Source: Obelidium mucronatum
Taxonomy: Eukaryota > Chytridiomycota > Chytridiomycetes > Chytridiales > Chytriomycetaceae
Assembly (NCBI GenBank): GCA_025765595.1
Contig: JAIVFH010000250.1
Coordinates: forward strand, 1-39,075
Direction of reading: 5' to 3'
DNA: 39,075 nucleotides
The notes beneath the pieces are model-generated. The model did no database searches, was not told where the DNA came from, and saw only the letters and a list, made by a program, of their open reading frames with translations. The translations under genes were made by a program, and so were the position numbers. Positions 1 to 8,369 of the stretch are shown one piece after another; the first letter of the stretch is position 1; the number at the start of each line of letters is the position of its first letter.

Positions 1-2
1 TC

Positions 3-218
3 CATGAGCACTCGCCCATGCTGTATGATATTACGGGTGTTATCAGCTGGTCAAAGGTAAATTCAGGAATGATGAAAATGTATGTTGCCGAAGTTATCAA
101 GAAGTTCCCAGTCGTTCAGCATATTCCGTTTGGTGCTATTTTGCCCTTCTCACACGCAAATGAAAGCATTATTCCCACCTCGTTTTCTACTGATAGCACA
201 CCCGATTATACTGAATAA
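3..218 (+). CDS. PTPA: Serine/threonine-protein phosphatase 2A activator (PTPA/RRD type), 3' end only
   Basis: The window opens inside this gene, so only about 71 C-terminal residues are visible. They read [12 protein letters not shown], then [12 protein letters not shown] and [11 protein letters not shown], and this is the conserved C-terminal signature of the PTPA/RRD1/RRD2 family. These proteins bind PP2A catalytic subunits and act as activation chaperones or prolyl isomerases in cytoplasm and nucleus. The frame is open from base 3 to the stop at 216-218, with no intron in the visible part. The tail after FGAILPF is short and divergent. The stop is only 27 bp from the stop of the oppositely oriented CFAP299, so the two transcripts must overlap at their 3' ends. 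The family call comes from motif recognition; the specific paralogue cannot be decided. Confidence 0.85.
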   Translation, partial: HEHSPMLYDITGVISWSKVNSGMMKMYVAEVIKKFPVVQHIPFGAILPFSHANESIIPTSFSTDSTPDYTE

Positions 219-245
219 AGTGTCTTAAGTTGCGTTTATTGCTTC

Positions 246-1055
246 TTATGCCTTTCTTCTAGTCAAATGGTCGTAAATTACTACTTGAATGTGTTCTTTT
301 GTTGGAATTTGAACGCGAGTGGTATTGTCCCCAGGATTAGCCTCCTACGATGTTGCTTCTTTGGTATGTTTTGAAATTACGGATATGGAACTTACGCGTG
401 GATCAACGTTAATAATCTTTCGATCGCGTTTGTTTTTGAATAAGATTCCATTCTCGTTGTCCGCGATTACTTGGAAATTTGGGGTCGCGTTTGATGTGCT
501 ATTTGGTAACAGGTAAACATGCGATAAAATATCAGAAAGGATAAAATACCAAGTTTGCGTTTCCCAGTTGTAAAAACTCATATCGCTTGGTCTCGGCATC
601 AAAACGCGTGTTTTTCCAAACACAGACTCAAAGTTTTCCGTCTTCAGGCGATGTGCGTAGTCAATATAGCCGCTGATCTCTTGATTCTTCGAGTTTAGGG
701 TTCTGATGAACAGGATCGACGTGAGCTTTCCGCTCCTATTTGCTTCTTCGCGTTCTGCCAACGCTGCCAGAAACGGGAACCCGGCAAAATCTTTTCCCTG
801 AGATGCCAAAACTTTTGTAGCAAGGCGTTTCGAGAGACGAAAGGTTTCGCTGGCTTTTTTCCTGCTTTCGAATTCTTCGCGTTTCAGAGGTTCTCCACTA
901 CCGCGATATCCCAGCTCCACAAGCTGACGGGCAAGCTCCTTGTCTTCGAGATAGTATAAATCTATAGGCGTGATTTGCGAGTCGAGGTAGTCTTCGTAAG
1001 TCGTGAACTCAGTGACAGTGGCGTCTCCGCCGTTAGTGGGCATCTCATCTTCCAT
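246..1055 (-). CDS. CFAP299: CFAP299 (C4orf22-like), cilia- and flagella-associated protein
   Basis: Three exons on the minus strand (1055-550, 498-396, 341-246) give 234 residues, about the length of the vertebrate protein. Recognised conserved blocks are [20 protein letters not shown] near the N-terminus, [41 protein letters not shown], and the C-terminal pair PGDNTTR and [13 protein letters not shown]. The first intron (549-499, 51 nt) is a multiple of three without a stop, so a naive ORF reads through it and inserts 17 residues absent from the family. The second intron (395-342) begins GTAAGT; removing it restores the conserved C-terminus. Family members associate with motile cilia, so the gene supports a flagellated (zoospore-forming) organism. 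Exact biochemical role unknown. Confidence 0.9.
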
Positions 1056-1385
1056 TATTCTTTTTTAAAATAAATATTGATATTTCTAAACAATTTAATA
1101 ATTAAATCAATTCGTTGATTATTTTGCATAATCCCTTCCAAATGTTCCTCCTCCTTATTGAGTCAAAGTGCTTCTCTGACAAGAGTTACAAGTAACAAGC
1201 AACACTTTAAATTCGCGACTGCCGCTCCCACAGTCTTATAAATGTAGCGCTAAGGTGATAAATACTGTAAGAAGGAAGTCATCCGTTGTTCCAATTTCCA
1301 AACATGTACAACACGTAAAACATAAGCGTCAAGAATCAGTAGACACGCCGACACAGATGCAATTGTATAGAAATCTTTCATCGAT
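1056..1385. other. Intergenic, AT-rich, no gene seen
   Basis: This is the upstream region of CFAP299, which reads away on the minus strand. It is AT-rich next to the start codon (about 1057-1110), followed by unremarkable sequence. I see no convincing ORF, tRNA or repeat. Confidence 0.6.
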
Positions 1386-1850
1386 TCAAAAAAAATAATG
1401 AGAGGGCCATTCATATAGAGAAGCTAACTTAAGGAGCCTTGTTAGCTCTTGGTCAATGATCTTTGTTTTGGTAGATATTGGGGAGAGTTGGACGAAAAGC
1501 AAAAACGGAGGTATGCGCGGTAACTGGAAAAACTTGATCAAAAATGGGCTACACATGAAGGACGAAGCAGTAGATTTACGTAGATTCCACCGTAGCTGTG
1601 CTACGTTTTGAGCAACGCGAGTGATATTGGCATTTACACCACACCACAGATTTACAAAGATTGAAACCCATACGCACATTAAGAGTAAAAGTGTCAAGAA
1701 GGGAGGTAAGATTTCCCTCCAACTGATAACTTTCCCAACTTCACGATTTCATCACGAATGATGAAGTTGAGAAACCATAAATAACGCCATGAGAGAAATC
1801 AGAGCCATAGCGGCTGACACGTACAATAGAAACTCAAGAGGGGCTGCCAT
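1386..1850 (-). pseudogene. Degraded copy of the 7-transmembrane family
   Basis: Reading minus from an ATG at 1848-1850, the peptide starts MAAPLEFLLYVSAAMALISL, matching the first membrane segment of the neighbouring genes. It then runs into stops. The motif FIIRDEIVKLGK appears in another frame, and a third stretch resembles the second membrane segment (ILPPFLTLLLLMCV). Further on, the family hallmark IFDQVFP survives in yet another frame near 1540-1510. At least three frame changes and loss of everything after the third helix make this a decayed first or last copy of the array. An open stretch of 103 codons inside it is a by-product of the decay. Confidence 0.75.
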
Positions 1851-1903
1851 GTAATCGCCATAATTGTATTGCAGAAAGTATAAATCTTTGCTTCATTATT
1901 CCT

Positions 1904-2857
1904 CTACATCGTTACTTTTAATTCCACAAACTCCGTGAGATCGAGGGCGGTTTTGCTGGCATTAACGCTCTCTTGTTTTTCTGAAATCGGCTTCTTCACA
2001 ATTACTGTTGTAACTTTTCGGATTCTCTCCTTCCTTTCCTTTTCCTTCTCCAATTTATCGCCATGTAGCATGACTTTCATACGAAAAAGCACCACAAAAA
2101 TTCCAGAAAATACTATTATTACAGAAAGGTTTACCAGTTCATCTTTCGTTAAGATGTAAAGAATATATACTCCCAGACTTGATAGAGCACCAATAGTCGA
2201 CATAATTCCATAACGACTAATTATGAGAAACCGACTATCCGTGTTTCCTTCATTGATTTGTGTTGATCGCAAGTATTGTATAAACACTGTCAAGCAGACA
2301 ATATCAAATAAAATCAGCAAGACGCCGTTCACTGCACTAATGGTATCGGCTATAAAATTTAGTGTCAGAGAAACCTGAGGGTCCTTGTATTGTATTCTCG
2401 ATAGCGGAAACGGAATCCATTGAGCAAAATATAGAAGTGGGGCCAGTTTAACCATCCGCGATACCAACTTTGATGTGTAAGGATATACTTCGTCAAAAAT
2501 AGGTCCAGCCCGCAAGTAAGAATAGTAGACATAGCAAGGCAGAACTGCTGTTGAGCAAAAGTGCTCGATCGAAAATAAGATCCCACGTGGAATGGACTCT
2601 TCTGTATCAGCAAGTAATAATCCGATGCCTTTAACTGCATAGAGGCAAAAGAGGCATGTGATCATCAGGAACAAGATGGTGGAAAAGGGTGTGAACACAT
2701 TCTGAAGTGTCAACTTCTTGCCTTCGCCAATGACTTCATGCTTGACAATAAACTGAATCAGCCATATCAATTTGATTATTGAAAGGGATGCCATTGTGAA
2801 AGACGCGTGAACGATTGAGAGCATGGGTGACAAAATTTCAATGTGCGTTAATCTCAT
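1904..2857 (-). CDS. 7-transmembrane protein of an unnamed, tandemly expanded family (copy A)
   Basis: This is an intronless gene of 317 residues. Hydrophobicity by eye gives seven membrane segments: roughly residues 15-37, 57-78, 94-116, 138-158, 168-195, 215-237 and 242-260. A basic tail follows. Hallmarks shared with the neighbours are YYSYLRAGPIFDEVYP after helix 3, QWIPFPLSR in helix 4, TDSRFLIISRYGI before helix 6, and FRMKVMLHGDKLEKEKERK after helix 7, resembling a juxtamembrane amphipathic helix. I do not recognise a named family. The topology is receptor-like, but no ligand or G-protein contact can be read from sequence. ATG at 2857 is in-frame and close to helix 1. It is separated by 135 bp from the next copy upstream, same orientation. 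Confidence 0.85.
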   Translation of the reverse strand: MRLTHIEILSPMLSIVHASFTMASLSIIKLIWLIQFIVKHEVIGEGKKLTLQNVFTPFSTILFLMITCLFCLYAVKGIGLLLADTEESIPRGILFSIEHFCSTAVLPCYVYYSYLRAGPIFDEVYPYTSKLVSRMVKLAPLLYFAQWIPFPLSRIQYKDPQVSLTLNFIADTISAVNGVLLILFDIVCLTVFIQYLRSTQINEGNTDSRFLIISRYGIMSTIGALSSLGVYILYILTKDELVNLSVIIVFSGIFVVLFRMKVMLHGDKLEKEKERKERIRKVTTVIVKKPISEKQESVNASKTALDLTEFVELKVTM

Positions 2858-2992
2858 TTCAGCCCGATCACCACTCGCTGATCCATCAGCAAAGAAAATA
2901 AATCAATTGGGCTTAAGAGGCATTAAGTATTATTATTGCAATGGCTTGATTGCCCTCGGATTTCAAAAAAAGATAATTGCTCCCATACTATC

Positions 2993-3919
2993 CTACGCGT
3001 CAACTTTCAAGGATATCCTAGCTGGATCTTGCACGGTATCACTGCTGGCATTGCCAATCTCCGGTGACTCATCTTTGACAATCAATCTGTTAGTATCTCT
3101 TTGAACCCCTTGAATCCGAGACCTCCTGTTCTTCTCCTTCTCCAATTTATCACGGTGCAGCATGACTTTCATACGAACGAGCACCATAAAATGAATCGAA
3201 AACAACACATACACAATGAACGCCCACAGCTCAAAACCCCCCGAAACAGAATACACAATATACATGCAAAGACTTGTCAGGCATATTACTACTGACGCAA
3301 TTCCATGTCGACTGATTATGAGGAATCGGGCGTCTGTTTCACCATCGCTGATTTCTGTTGACCGTATGTACTTGATAAAAACAGTCAAGCAAACTATATC
3401 AAACGCAACAAGCAGTGAGCCATTAATGGCGCTAATAATATCTCCCATAGTTATAAGCGTTTTGGGGATTTGCGGGTCGGAGTATTGCAATTTCGAAAGT
3501 GGATAAGGAATCCATTGAACAGCAAAGAGGAGTGGCGAGGCTTTTACTATGACTGAGAACAGCTTAGATGTAGATGGAAACACTTGGTCGAATATTGGTT
3601 CAGCACGGAGGTATGAATAGAAGACGTAGCATATTTCTGTTGCAGTCGCACACAAATGCTCCAAAGAATAGACAACATGGTACAAGTTTGATGTTCGCTG
3701 ATCGCCTAGAAATATTCCAGATCCCTCAGAAACGTAGAGGCCAACTTGGCAGAAGATCATTATCAGCAGAATTGTGGAAAATGGTGTGAAGAAATTCTTC
3801 AAGGACACGTTCTTCCCTTGCTCAATGATTTCGCACTGAACAATAAAATGAATAAGCCAGATCATTTCGATGGCTGAGATGGAGGCCATCGTAAAAGAAG
3901 CGTATGCAACGAATCTCAT
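2993..3919 (-). CDS. 7-transmembrane protein of the same family (copy B)
   Basis: A single exon of 308 residues starts MRFVAYASFTMASISAIEM, so the N-terminus before helix 1 is only a few residues and there is no separate signal peptide. Seven hydrophobic segments follow the same spacing as the other copies. Diagnostic blocks are FYSYLRAEPIFDQVFP, QWIPYPLSKLQYSDPQ, TDARFLIISRHGI and VRMKVMLHRDKLEKEK. The C-tail is about 50 residues, polar and variable, and it distinguishes the copies from each other. Similarity to copies A and C is obvious over the whole membrane core, which points to tandem duplication. The gene is 66 bp from the downstream end of copy C. Confidence 0.87.
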   Translation of the reverse strand: MRFVAYASFTMASISAIEMIWLIHFIVQCEIIEQGKNVSLKNFFTPFSTILLIMIFCQVGLYVSEGSGIFLGDQRTSNLYHVVYSLEHLCATATEICYVFYSYLRAEPIFDQVFPSTSKLFSVIVKASPLLFAVQWIPYPLSKLQYSDPQIPKTLITMGDIISAINGSLLVAFDIVCLTVFIKYIRSTEISDGETDARFLIISRHGIASVVICLTSLCMYIVYSVSGGFELWAFIVYVLFSIHFMVLVRMKVMLHRDKLEKEKNRRSRIQGVQRDTNRLIVKDESPEIGNASSDTVQDPARISLKVDA

Positions 3920-3985
3920 AATATATTAATAGCTGTGACAATCTCAAATGGAAATCACTTTTAGTTTTTTAGAAGGACGAAGGAA

Positions 3986-4942
3986 TCACGAGGCTGTTAA
4001 TTTTCGGGGCATTACAACAGTGACATCTTGGTATGGGCCATTGGTAACAGAGTGATCTTCACTCTCGTTGATTGAGACATGAGCGATATTGGTCCGCTGT
4101 CGACCGCGATAGCCAGCAGCCACGGATTCAATTTTTGACAACCTTTCATTGTCCTTTGCAACCTTATCCCGATGCAATGCGACTTTCATGCGGAACAGAA
4201 TCACAAATAATCCCGAAAAATGCATGTTAACTATAAAAGCGCAAAGTTCCTCCTCACTAATCAGATACGCGACAAAAAAACCGAGGCCAGAGAGACAAAC
4301 AGAAACAGACGTAATTCCGTAACGGCAAATAATAAGAAACCTGCTGTCTGTAATCCCGTCATTGATCTGAGTCGATTGAATGTAACGAATGAAAGTGACA
4401 AGACACAGAGTGTCAAATGCGACCAAAAGAGTGCCATTAATCATTGTAATCACGTCTCCAGCCATGCTTATCGTTTTTGAAACTTGAGGGTCTTTGAACT
4501 GGAGTTTTGATATCGGAAAGGGAAGCCATTGCATCGAAAAGAGGATTGGTGACACGCGCACTGCAAATGAAACAAACTTTGCTATTGATGGAAAGACTTG
4601 ATCGAATATTGGTTCGGCGCGTAGATAGGAATAATAAATGTAACAGGCCTCAAAGCCAACACCAAACATGTCCTCCAAAGTGTAGAACACAAAAAACATT
4701 GGAGTTTGCTGTGGACGCAGGAGAGTGCTTCCGCCCTCTGAAATGTAGAGGCCAATATGACACAGGGCGATGAGGATCAAAAGACTCGAGAAGGGTGTGA
4801 AGACTTCTTTCAGTGTAACTTTCTTTCTGCGTTGGACGATTTCATGGTATACAATAAAGTGGACAAGCCATAACAACTCCAGCAACGATACAAGTGCCAT
4901 GGCGAAAGAAGCATATACAATATACTCTGAAGGAATACCCAT
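3986..4942 (-). CDS. 7-transmembrane protein of the same family (copy C)
   Basis: The single exon gives 318 residues from the ATG at 4942 (MGIPSEYIVYASFAMALV). An open stretch continues upstream to a GTG, but the ATG places helix 1 where it lies in the other copies. Hallmarks: YYSYLRAEPIFDQVFP, QWLPFPISKLQFKDPQ, TDSRFLIICRYGI and FRMKVALHRDKVAKDNERLS. The polar tail of about 60 residues (YRGRQRTNIAHVS and onward) is unique to this copy. Helix 5 contains the conserved block AGDVITMINGTLLVAFD; the aspartate after helix 5 is kept in all intact copies. Function unknown; membrane protein predicted from hydrophobicity only. Confidence 0.87.
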   Translation of the reverse strand: MGIPSEYIVYASFAMALVSLLELLWLVHFIVYHEIVQRRKKVTLKEVFTPFSSLLILIALCHIGLYISEGGSTLLRPQQTPMFFVFYTLEDMFGVGFEACYIYYSYLRAEPIFDQVFPSIAKFVSFAVRVSPILFSMQWLPFPISKLQFKDPQVSKTISMAGDVITMINGTLLVAFDTLCLVTFIRYIQSTQINDGITDSRFLIICRYGITSVSVCLSGLGFFVAYLISEEELCAFIVNMHFSGLFVILFRMKVALHRDKVAKDNERLSKIESVAAGYRGRQRTNIAHVSINESEDHSVTNGPYQDVTVVMPRKLTAS

Positions 4943-4999
4943 GGTGTGTCGACTGTGATTTGGAGGATTTATTTGGCAATCACGAACAATCTCCACTCA

Positions 5000-5574
5000 A
5001 AGAACCGCCGCAGCAGTTTTTTCAATTCTAATTCCCAATGGCTTGATAATTTCATGAGCCTTTTCTCTTTCAGTTTCTTCAATCGTCACAACAACAACAG
5101 TGGATGGATGCTTGCCACAGGCCCACCACCACCACCTGAAACCAAAGCCTCGATTCTCGATAATCGTTTCTTTTCTATAGAATCGCGATGCAGTGCAATT
5201 TTCATCCGAAACAGTATCGCGTAAACGGGGATACTTGACTGCTATTGACACAATCTTCGATACTTTCGGGAACACTTGATCAAAGATTGGTTCAGCGCGT
5301 AAATAAGAGTAAGGCACATAGCTGCAAATCGAACACGGCGACTTTAACACTGTACGCGATAAAGTTAGAGGGTCTTTTCAATTATACGCGTATAGTTAAT
5401 AAACACTGTTTTGCTCACGCGAAGCAATATCCCGATGCTTTCCATAATGCAGATTACAATGCGGAACAGCACCATAACGAAAATCAGTGTGGAAAAGGGA
5501 CTACTCCCTTTCAGAAAAAAAAGGCGGTCTTGTGAACTCAAAAACAAGCAGTAACCGTGTTGTCTTGTATCCAT
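5000..5574 (-). pseudogene. 7-transmembrane family copy with internal deletion
   Basis: Reading minus from about 5530, the second membrane segment is recognisable (PFSTLIFVMVLFRI, then ICIMESIGILL). After a frame break the helix-3 signature SYLRAEPIFDQVFPKVSKI appears at about 5315-5260. The sequence then jumps directly to the end of helix 7 (FRMKIALHRDSIEKKRLSRIE, in another frame, about 5212-5150). Helices 4 to 7 are therefore deleted and the frame is broken at least twice. What remains keeps the array's order and orientation between copies C and D. No intact start is present. Confidence 0.8.
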
Positions 5575-5597
5575 ACTTTAAAAACGATACCATCACT

Positions 5598-6563
5598 TTA
5601 TTGCCTCTTTCCGATATTCCCAATTTTGGTAAAACTTCGACTGGTTTGCATATCTGGAGCACTGTTTGTGGCTGCAACATTCCGAATCGAAGACCCTTCC
5701 CCCCCACGTCCTCCATTGGTCGCTGTACTCTGCACGCTCTCAATCCTTGACCGCCGCTTATTCTCTTTCGCAACTTTTTCTCGATGCAAAGCCACTTTCA
5801 TTCGAAACAAAATCAAAAACACGGCCGTGAACAGCAGATAAATACAAAACAATAGCACTTCTGATTCCGCCACCACAGAATAATACAAATAAAGCCCCAA
5901 CCCCACAATACAAAGAACGGGAGGCGCAATTCCATACCGACTTATAATTAAAAACCGTTCGTCAACATCGCCTTCTTCCACCTGCGTTGATTTCAAGTAT
6001 CGAACAAAAGTTATGACGCAGAGAATGTCAAATGTGACAATCAAGAGCCCATTCAACATGCCGATACAATTTCCAATGAGAACCAAATTCTTTGACAGTT
6101 GGGGATCTTCAAACTGGATTCCAGAGAGCGGGAAGAATGTGAATTGGATAAGGAGAAGGAAGGGTGAGGCCTTGACTGCGATTGATACATGCCACGCGAT
6201 GGAGTTGAACACTTGGCCGAGAATCGGCTCCGCCCTAAGGTACGAGTAGTAAATGTAGCTTGCTTCGTATGCAATGGAGCAAAAATTCTGGAAACTGAAG
6301 GTGAGTATATAAGTATTCGTGGTTTTGTCTTGTCGATGTTTAACCAAGATCATTTCGCTTGCATATTGACCAATCTGACATACGATCATGACGAGTAGTA
6401 GTAAAGTAAAGGGTGTGAAGATTTCTGTAAGTGATAGGGGCTTCCTGTGTTGGAGGATTTCATGGAGAAACACGAAGCTGAACAATGTCAGAAACTGAAC
6501 GACAGAGAATGCAATCATAACTGCAGACGCATATGTCACAATCTGGGGGAGGAACTCATCCAT
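5598..6563 (-). CDS. 7-transmembrane protein of the same family (copy D)
   Basis: Single exon, 321 residues from the ATG at 6563 (MDEFLPQIVTYASAV). An upstream in-frame extension begins at a non-ATG codon and was not used. The fold matches copies A-C: YYSYLRAEPILGQVF after helix 3, a helix-4 block ending PLSGIQFEDPQ, DERFLIISRYGI and FRMKVALHREKVAKENKRRS. Helix 1 has a more aromatic sequence (FLTLFSFVFLHEIL), and the usual FDQVFP is altered to LGQVFN, so this copy is the most divergent of the tandem group. The C-tail (about 55 residues) is Gly/Ser/Asn-rich. It lies 184 bp from the end of the minus-strand mitoferrin gene. Confidence 0.86.
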   Translation of the reverse strand: MDEFLPQIVTYASAVMIAFSVVQFLTLFSFVFLHEILQHRKPLSLTEIFTPFTLLLLVMIVCQIGQYASEMILVKHRQDKTTNTYILTFSFQNFCSIAYEASYIYYSYLRAEPILGQVFNSIAWHVSIAVKASPFLLLIQFTFFPLSGIQFEDPQLSKNLVLIGNCIGMLNGLLIVTFDILCVITFVRYLKSTQVEEGDVDERFLIISRYGIAPPVLCIVGLGLYLYYSVVAESEVLLFCIYLLFTAVFLILFRMKVALHREKVAKENKRRSRIESVQSTATNGGRGGEGSSIRNVAATNSAPDMQTSRSFTKIGNIGKRQ

Positions 6564-6747
6564 TGGGATATATATGCCAATCTCTTTCAGGTCACGTAAA
6601 AAATTCGTAAATCCATGTTTTATAACCAAAAGCGCGCATTTATTAAGTTATGCTCCAATCCACGGAAGCAAGCTAAGGAGTGTAGGTACAAAAGGGGTGG
6701 GAAAAAGGTGAAGGATGATTGATGCAAAAAAGGAACAGAGGGGGGTA

Positions 6748-7808
6748 TCAATGTAAATGATGACCAGCACTGTGATCACCAATAAAGGTCATTTTCAAGA
6801 ACTCATAAGTTGACCAGCTAATGGCAACCGCCGGAACATGAGTCAAAATCCGCGGTTGGAACCCCCTAAAGAATCCCTTCACACCATTCCTTTGATACAC
6901 GAGCTTTGCTGCATCCATAAACCCATCAACCTTCCTCACTGCCGCATCTTCACTGACCCCACGTGTCTGCAGCAGAGTCTTGACGACATCCAAAGGAGTT
7001 GTCACGGCTGCCGCCATGCCACCCGCAAGACCACCTGCCATGCAATGGCTCAGGGGGTCATACCGTCCTGACGGGTTGAACGTCTTTTTGAAGTATTCGT
7101 AGGCACTGAAATGCACACTGTGGTATGGGATGTTCATTGTAAGGGTCGTCGGGTAAGAGACGTAGAAAGCGCGCAGTCCTTCCGTCCGGAAGATTTGTTT
7201 GGCGCAGGCAAGGGTATTTGCGAAACGGGACCCGCTTTGCAACTGCATCCGTTGTTTTATCACATCAAACGGGGTCATCAGACCATCGTGGGCGATAGTT
7301 GCACATGCTCCTGCCGCCGCTGTTTTTATTAAGGGGGAAGAGGAGGTTAGAATCTTATCAGATGGAATTTTTCGCATTTTCTTTGGGATAGACAAGAGAA
7401 ACACACACCTGATTCAAGAACTCTGTTTCCAGCCTCGTCAACACCAAAGACAGTTTTAAAGTGTTCGTAGATTGCAAAGGAGAGAGCGTGGGCTGGTCCC
7501 GCACCAACTACTACAGAGTTGACACCCCGCCAGAGAGCCGTTGCTCCTTCCGAGGTAGTGATGCGGGTAATTGTGGCAGTAATACTTGTATAAATAGCCT
7601 GAGGTTGGGTCTGCATCCGTGTCTATGAGTAGCAGCAGAGGAACAGGTTAGATTGCATTACTAATAGCGTGGCGTACGGGTTATTCACCTTGACAGCATC
7701 CATGGGAAAGATGAGCGCGTGTTCAGTGATTCCGGCAAGGGCTCCGGCCATCATGTTTACATGGACTGGACTTGATGGAAGAGACTCGTATTCATCGTCA
7801 CCACACAT
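6748..7808 (-). CDS. Mitoferrin-like mitochondrial iron carrier (SLC25A28/37, MRS3/4 type), copy 1
   Basis: Three exons (7808-7689, 7622-7409, 7319-6748) encode 301 residues, the usual size of a mitochondrial carrier. The three tandem repeats each carry a Px[DE]xx[KR] signature: [20 protein letters not shown] and [13 protein letters not shown]. The combination of [26 protein letters not shown] and [19 protein letters not shown] is typical of mitoferrins, which import iron across the mitochondrial inner membrane for heme and Fe-S synthesis. Introns are 66 nt (phase 0, directly after the first signature lysine) and 89 nt (phase 1). The gene is divergent from a second copy starting at 8370 with the same intron positions, so the pair is an inverted duplication. 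Transport specificity is inferred from family membership. Confidence 0.9.
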
Positions 7809-8369
7809 TTTTCACTGAGTTGTTGTTGTTGGCAGATCGACTTTTTTTTTTTTGAATCAGCGAAATCTTGCTCGCTTTTCATTGGTCGAGAGCTTCCGGA
7901 ACTGAACTGACCAATAGGAAGAGACTGAGAAAAATGAATCTTATCGACTGTCTATCTCTTTTGAACCTACAGTGGTTTTTAAGTTCCTGTTGTGCTCAAT
8001 CTTGTTTTATATTCGGAATATTCCCGTCTATGCTTTTCCATTCATGGTGAACGCCGCGTTGTGCCAAATCATCGCGTTGAATTTAATTATGTCCAAAAAC
8101 CGCAATCCGAAAATCTTTAGGGATTCTTATTAAACATCAATTAATTTCTATGGATCGCGCCAGCCAATGGGAGCATAGACTTTGCCGCCCACCATTCTCT
8201 TGATACCTTTAGTGTTCAAGTGCCATGTTCATCCCTACGTAAGGAGCCGCATCACCTGCTTCTCCGTAAGTAAAGGCTTCTTCTATCTCTATAAACACAA
8301 GCTGCAATCTGGGTAGTTGGAAAACAGCTGAGAAATCAGCGAAAAAGAAATTCCAACAAAAAAAAATAA
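7809..8369. promoter_or_regulatory. Shared upstream region of two divergent mitoferrin genes, with three CCAAT boxes
   Basis: These 561 bp separate the two mitoferrin start codons. The region contains ATTGG at 7881-7885 (CCAAT on the minus strand), CCAAT at 7911-7915 and CCAAT at 8164-8168, plus a T-run next to the minus-strand start and an A-rich stretch before the plus-strand ATG. In ascomycetes the CCAAT-binding complex with HapX controls iron genes including the mitoferrin gene; whether that holds here is inference. I see no separate gene in the region. Confidence 0.5.

Noticed and set aside
7199..7459. Plus-strand frame across the mitoferrin copy 1 intron
   Set aside because: Crosses an intron of the opposite-strand gene and has no motif.
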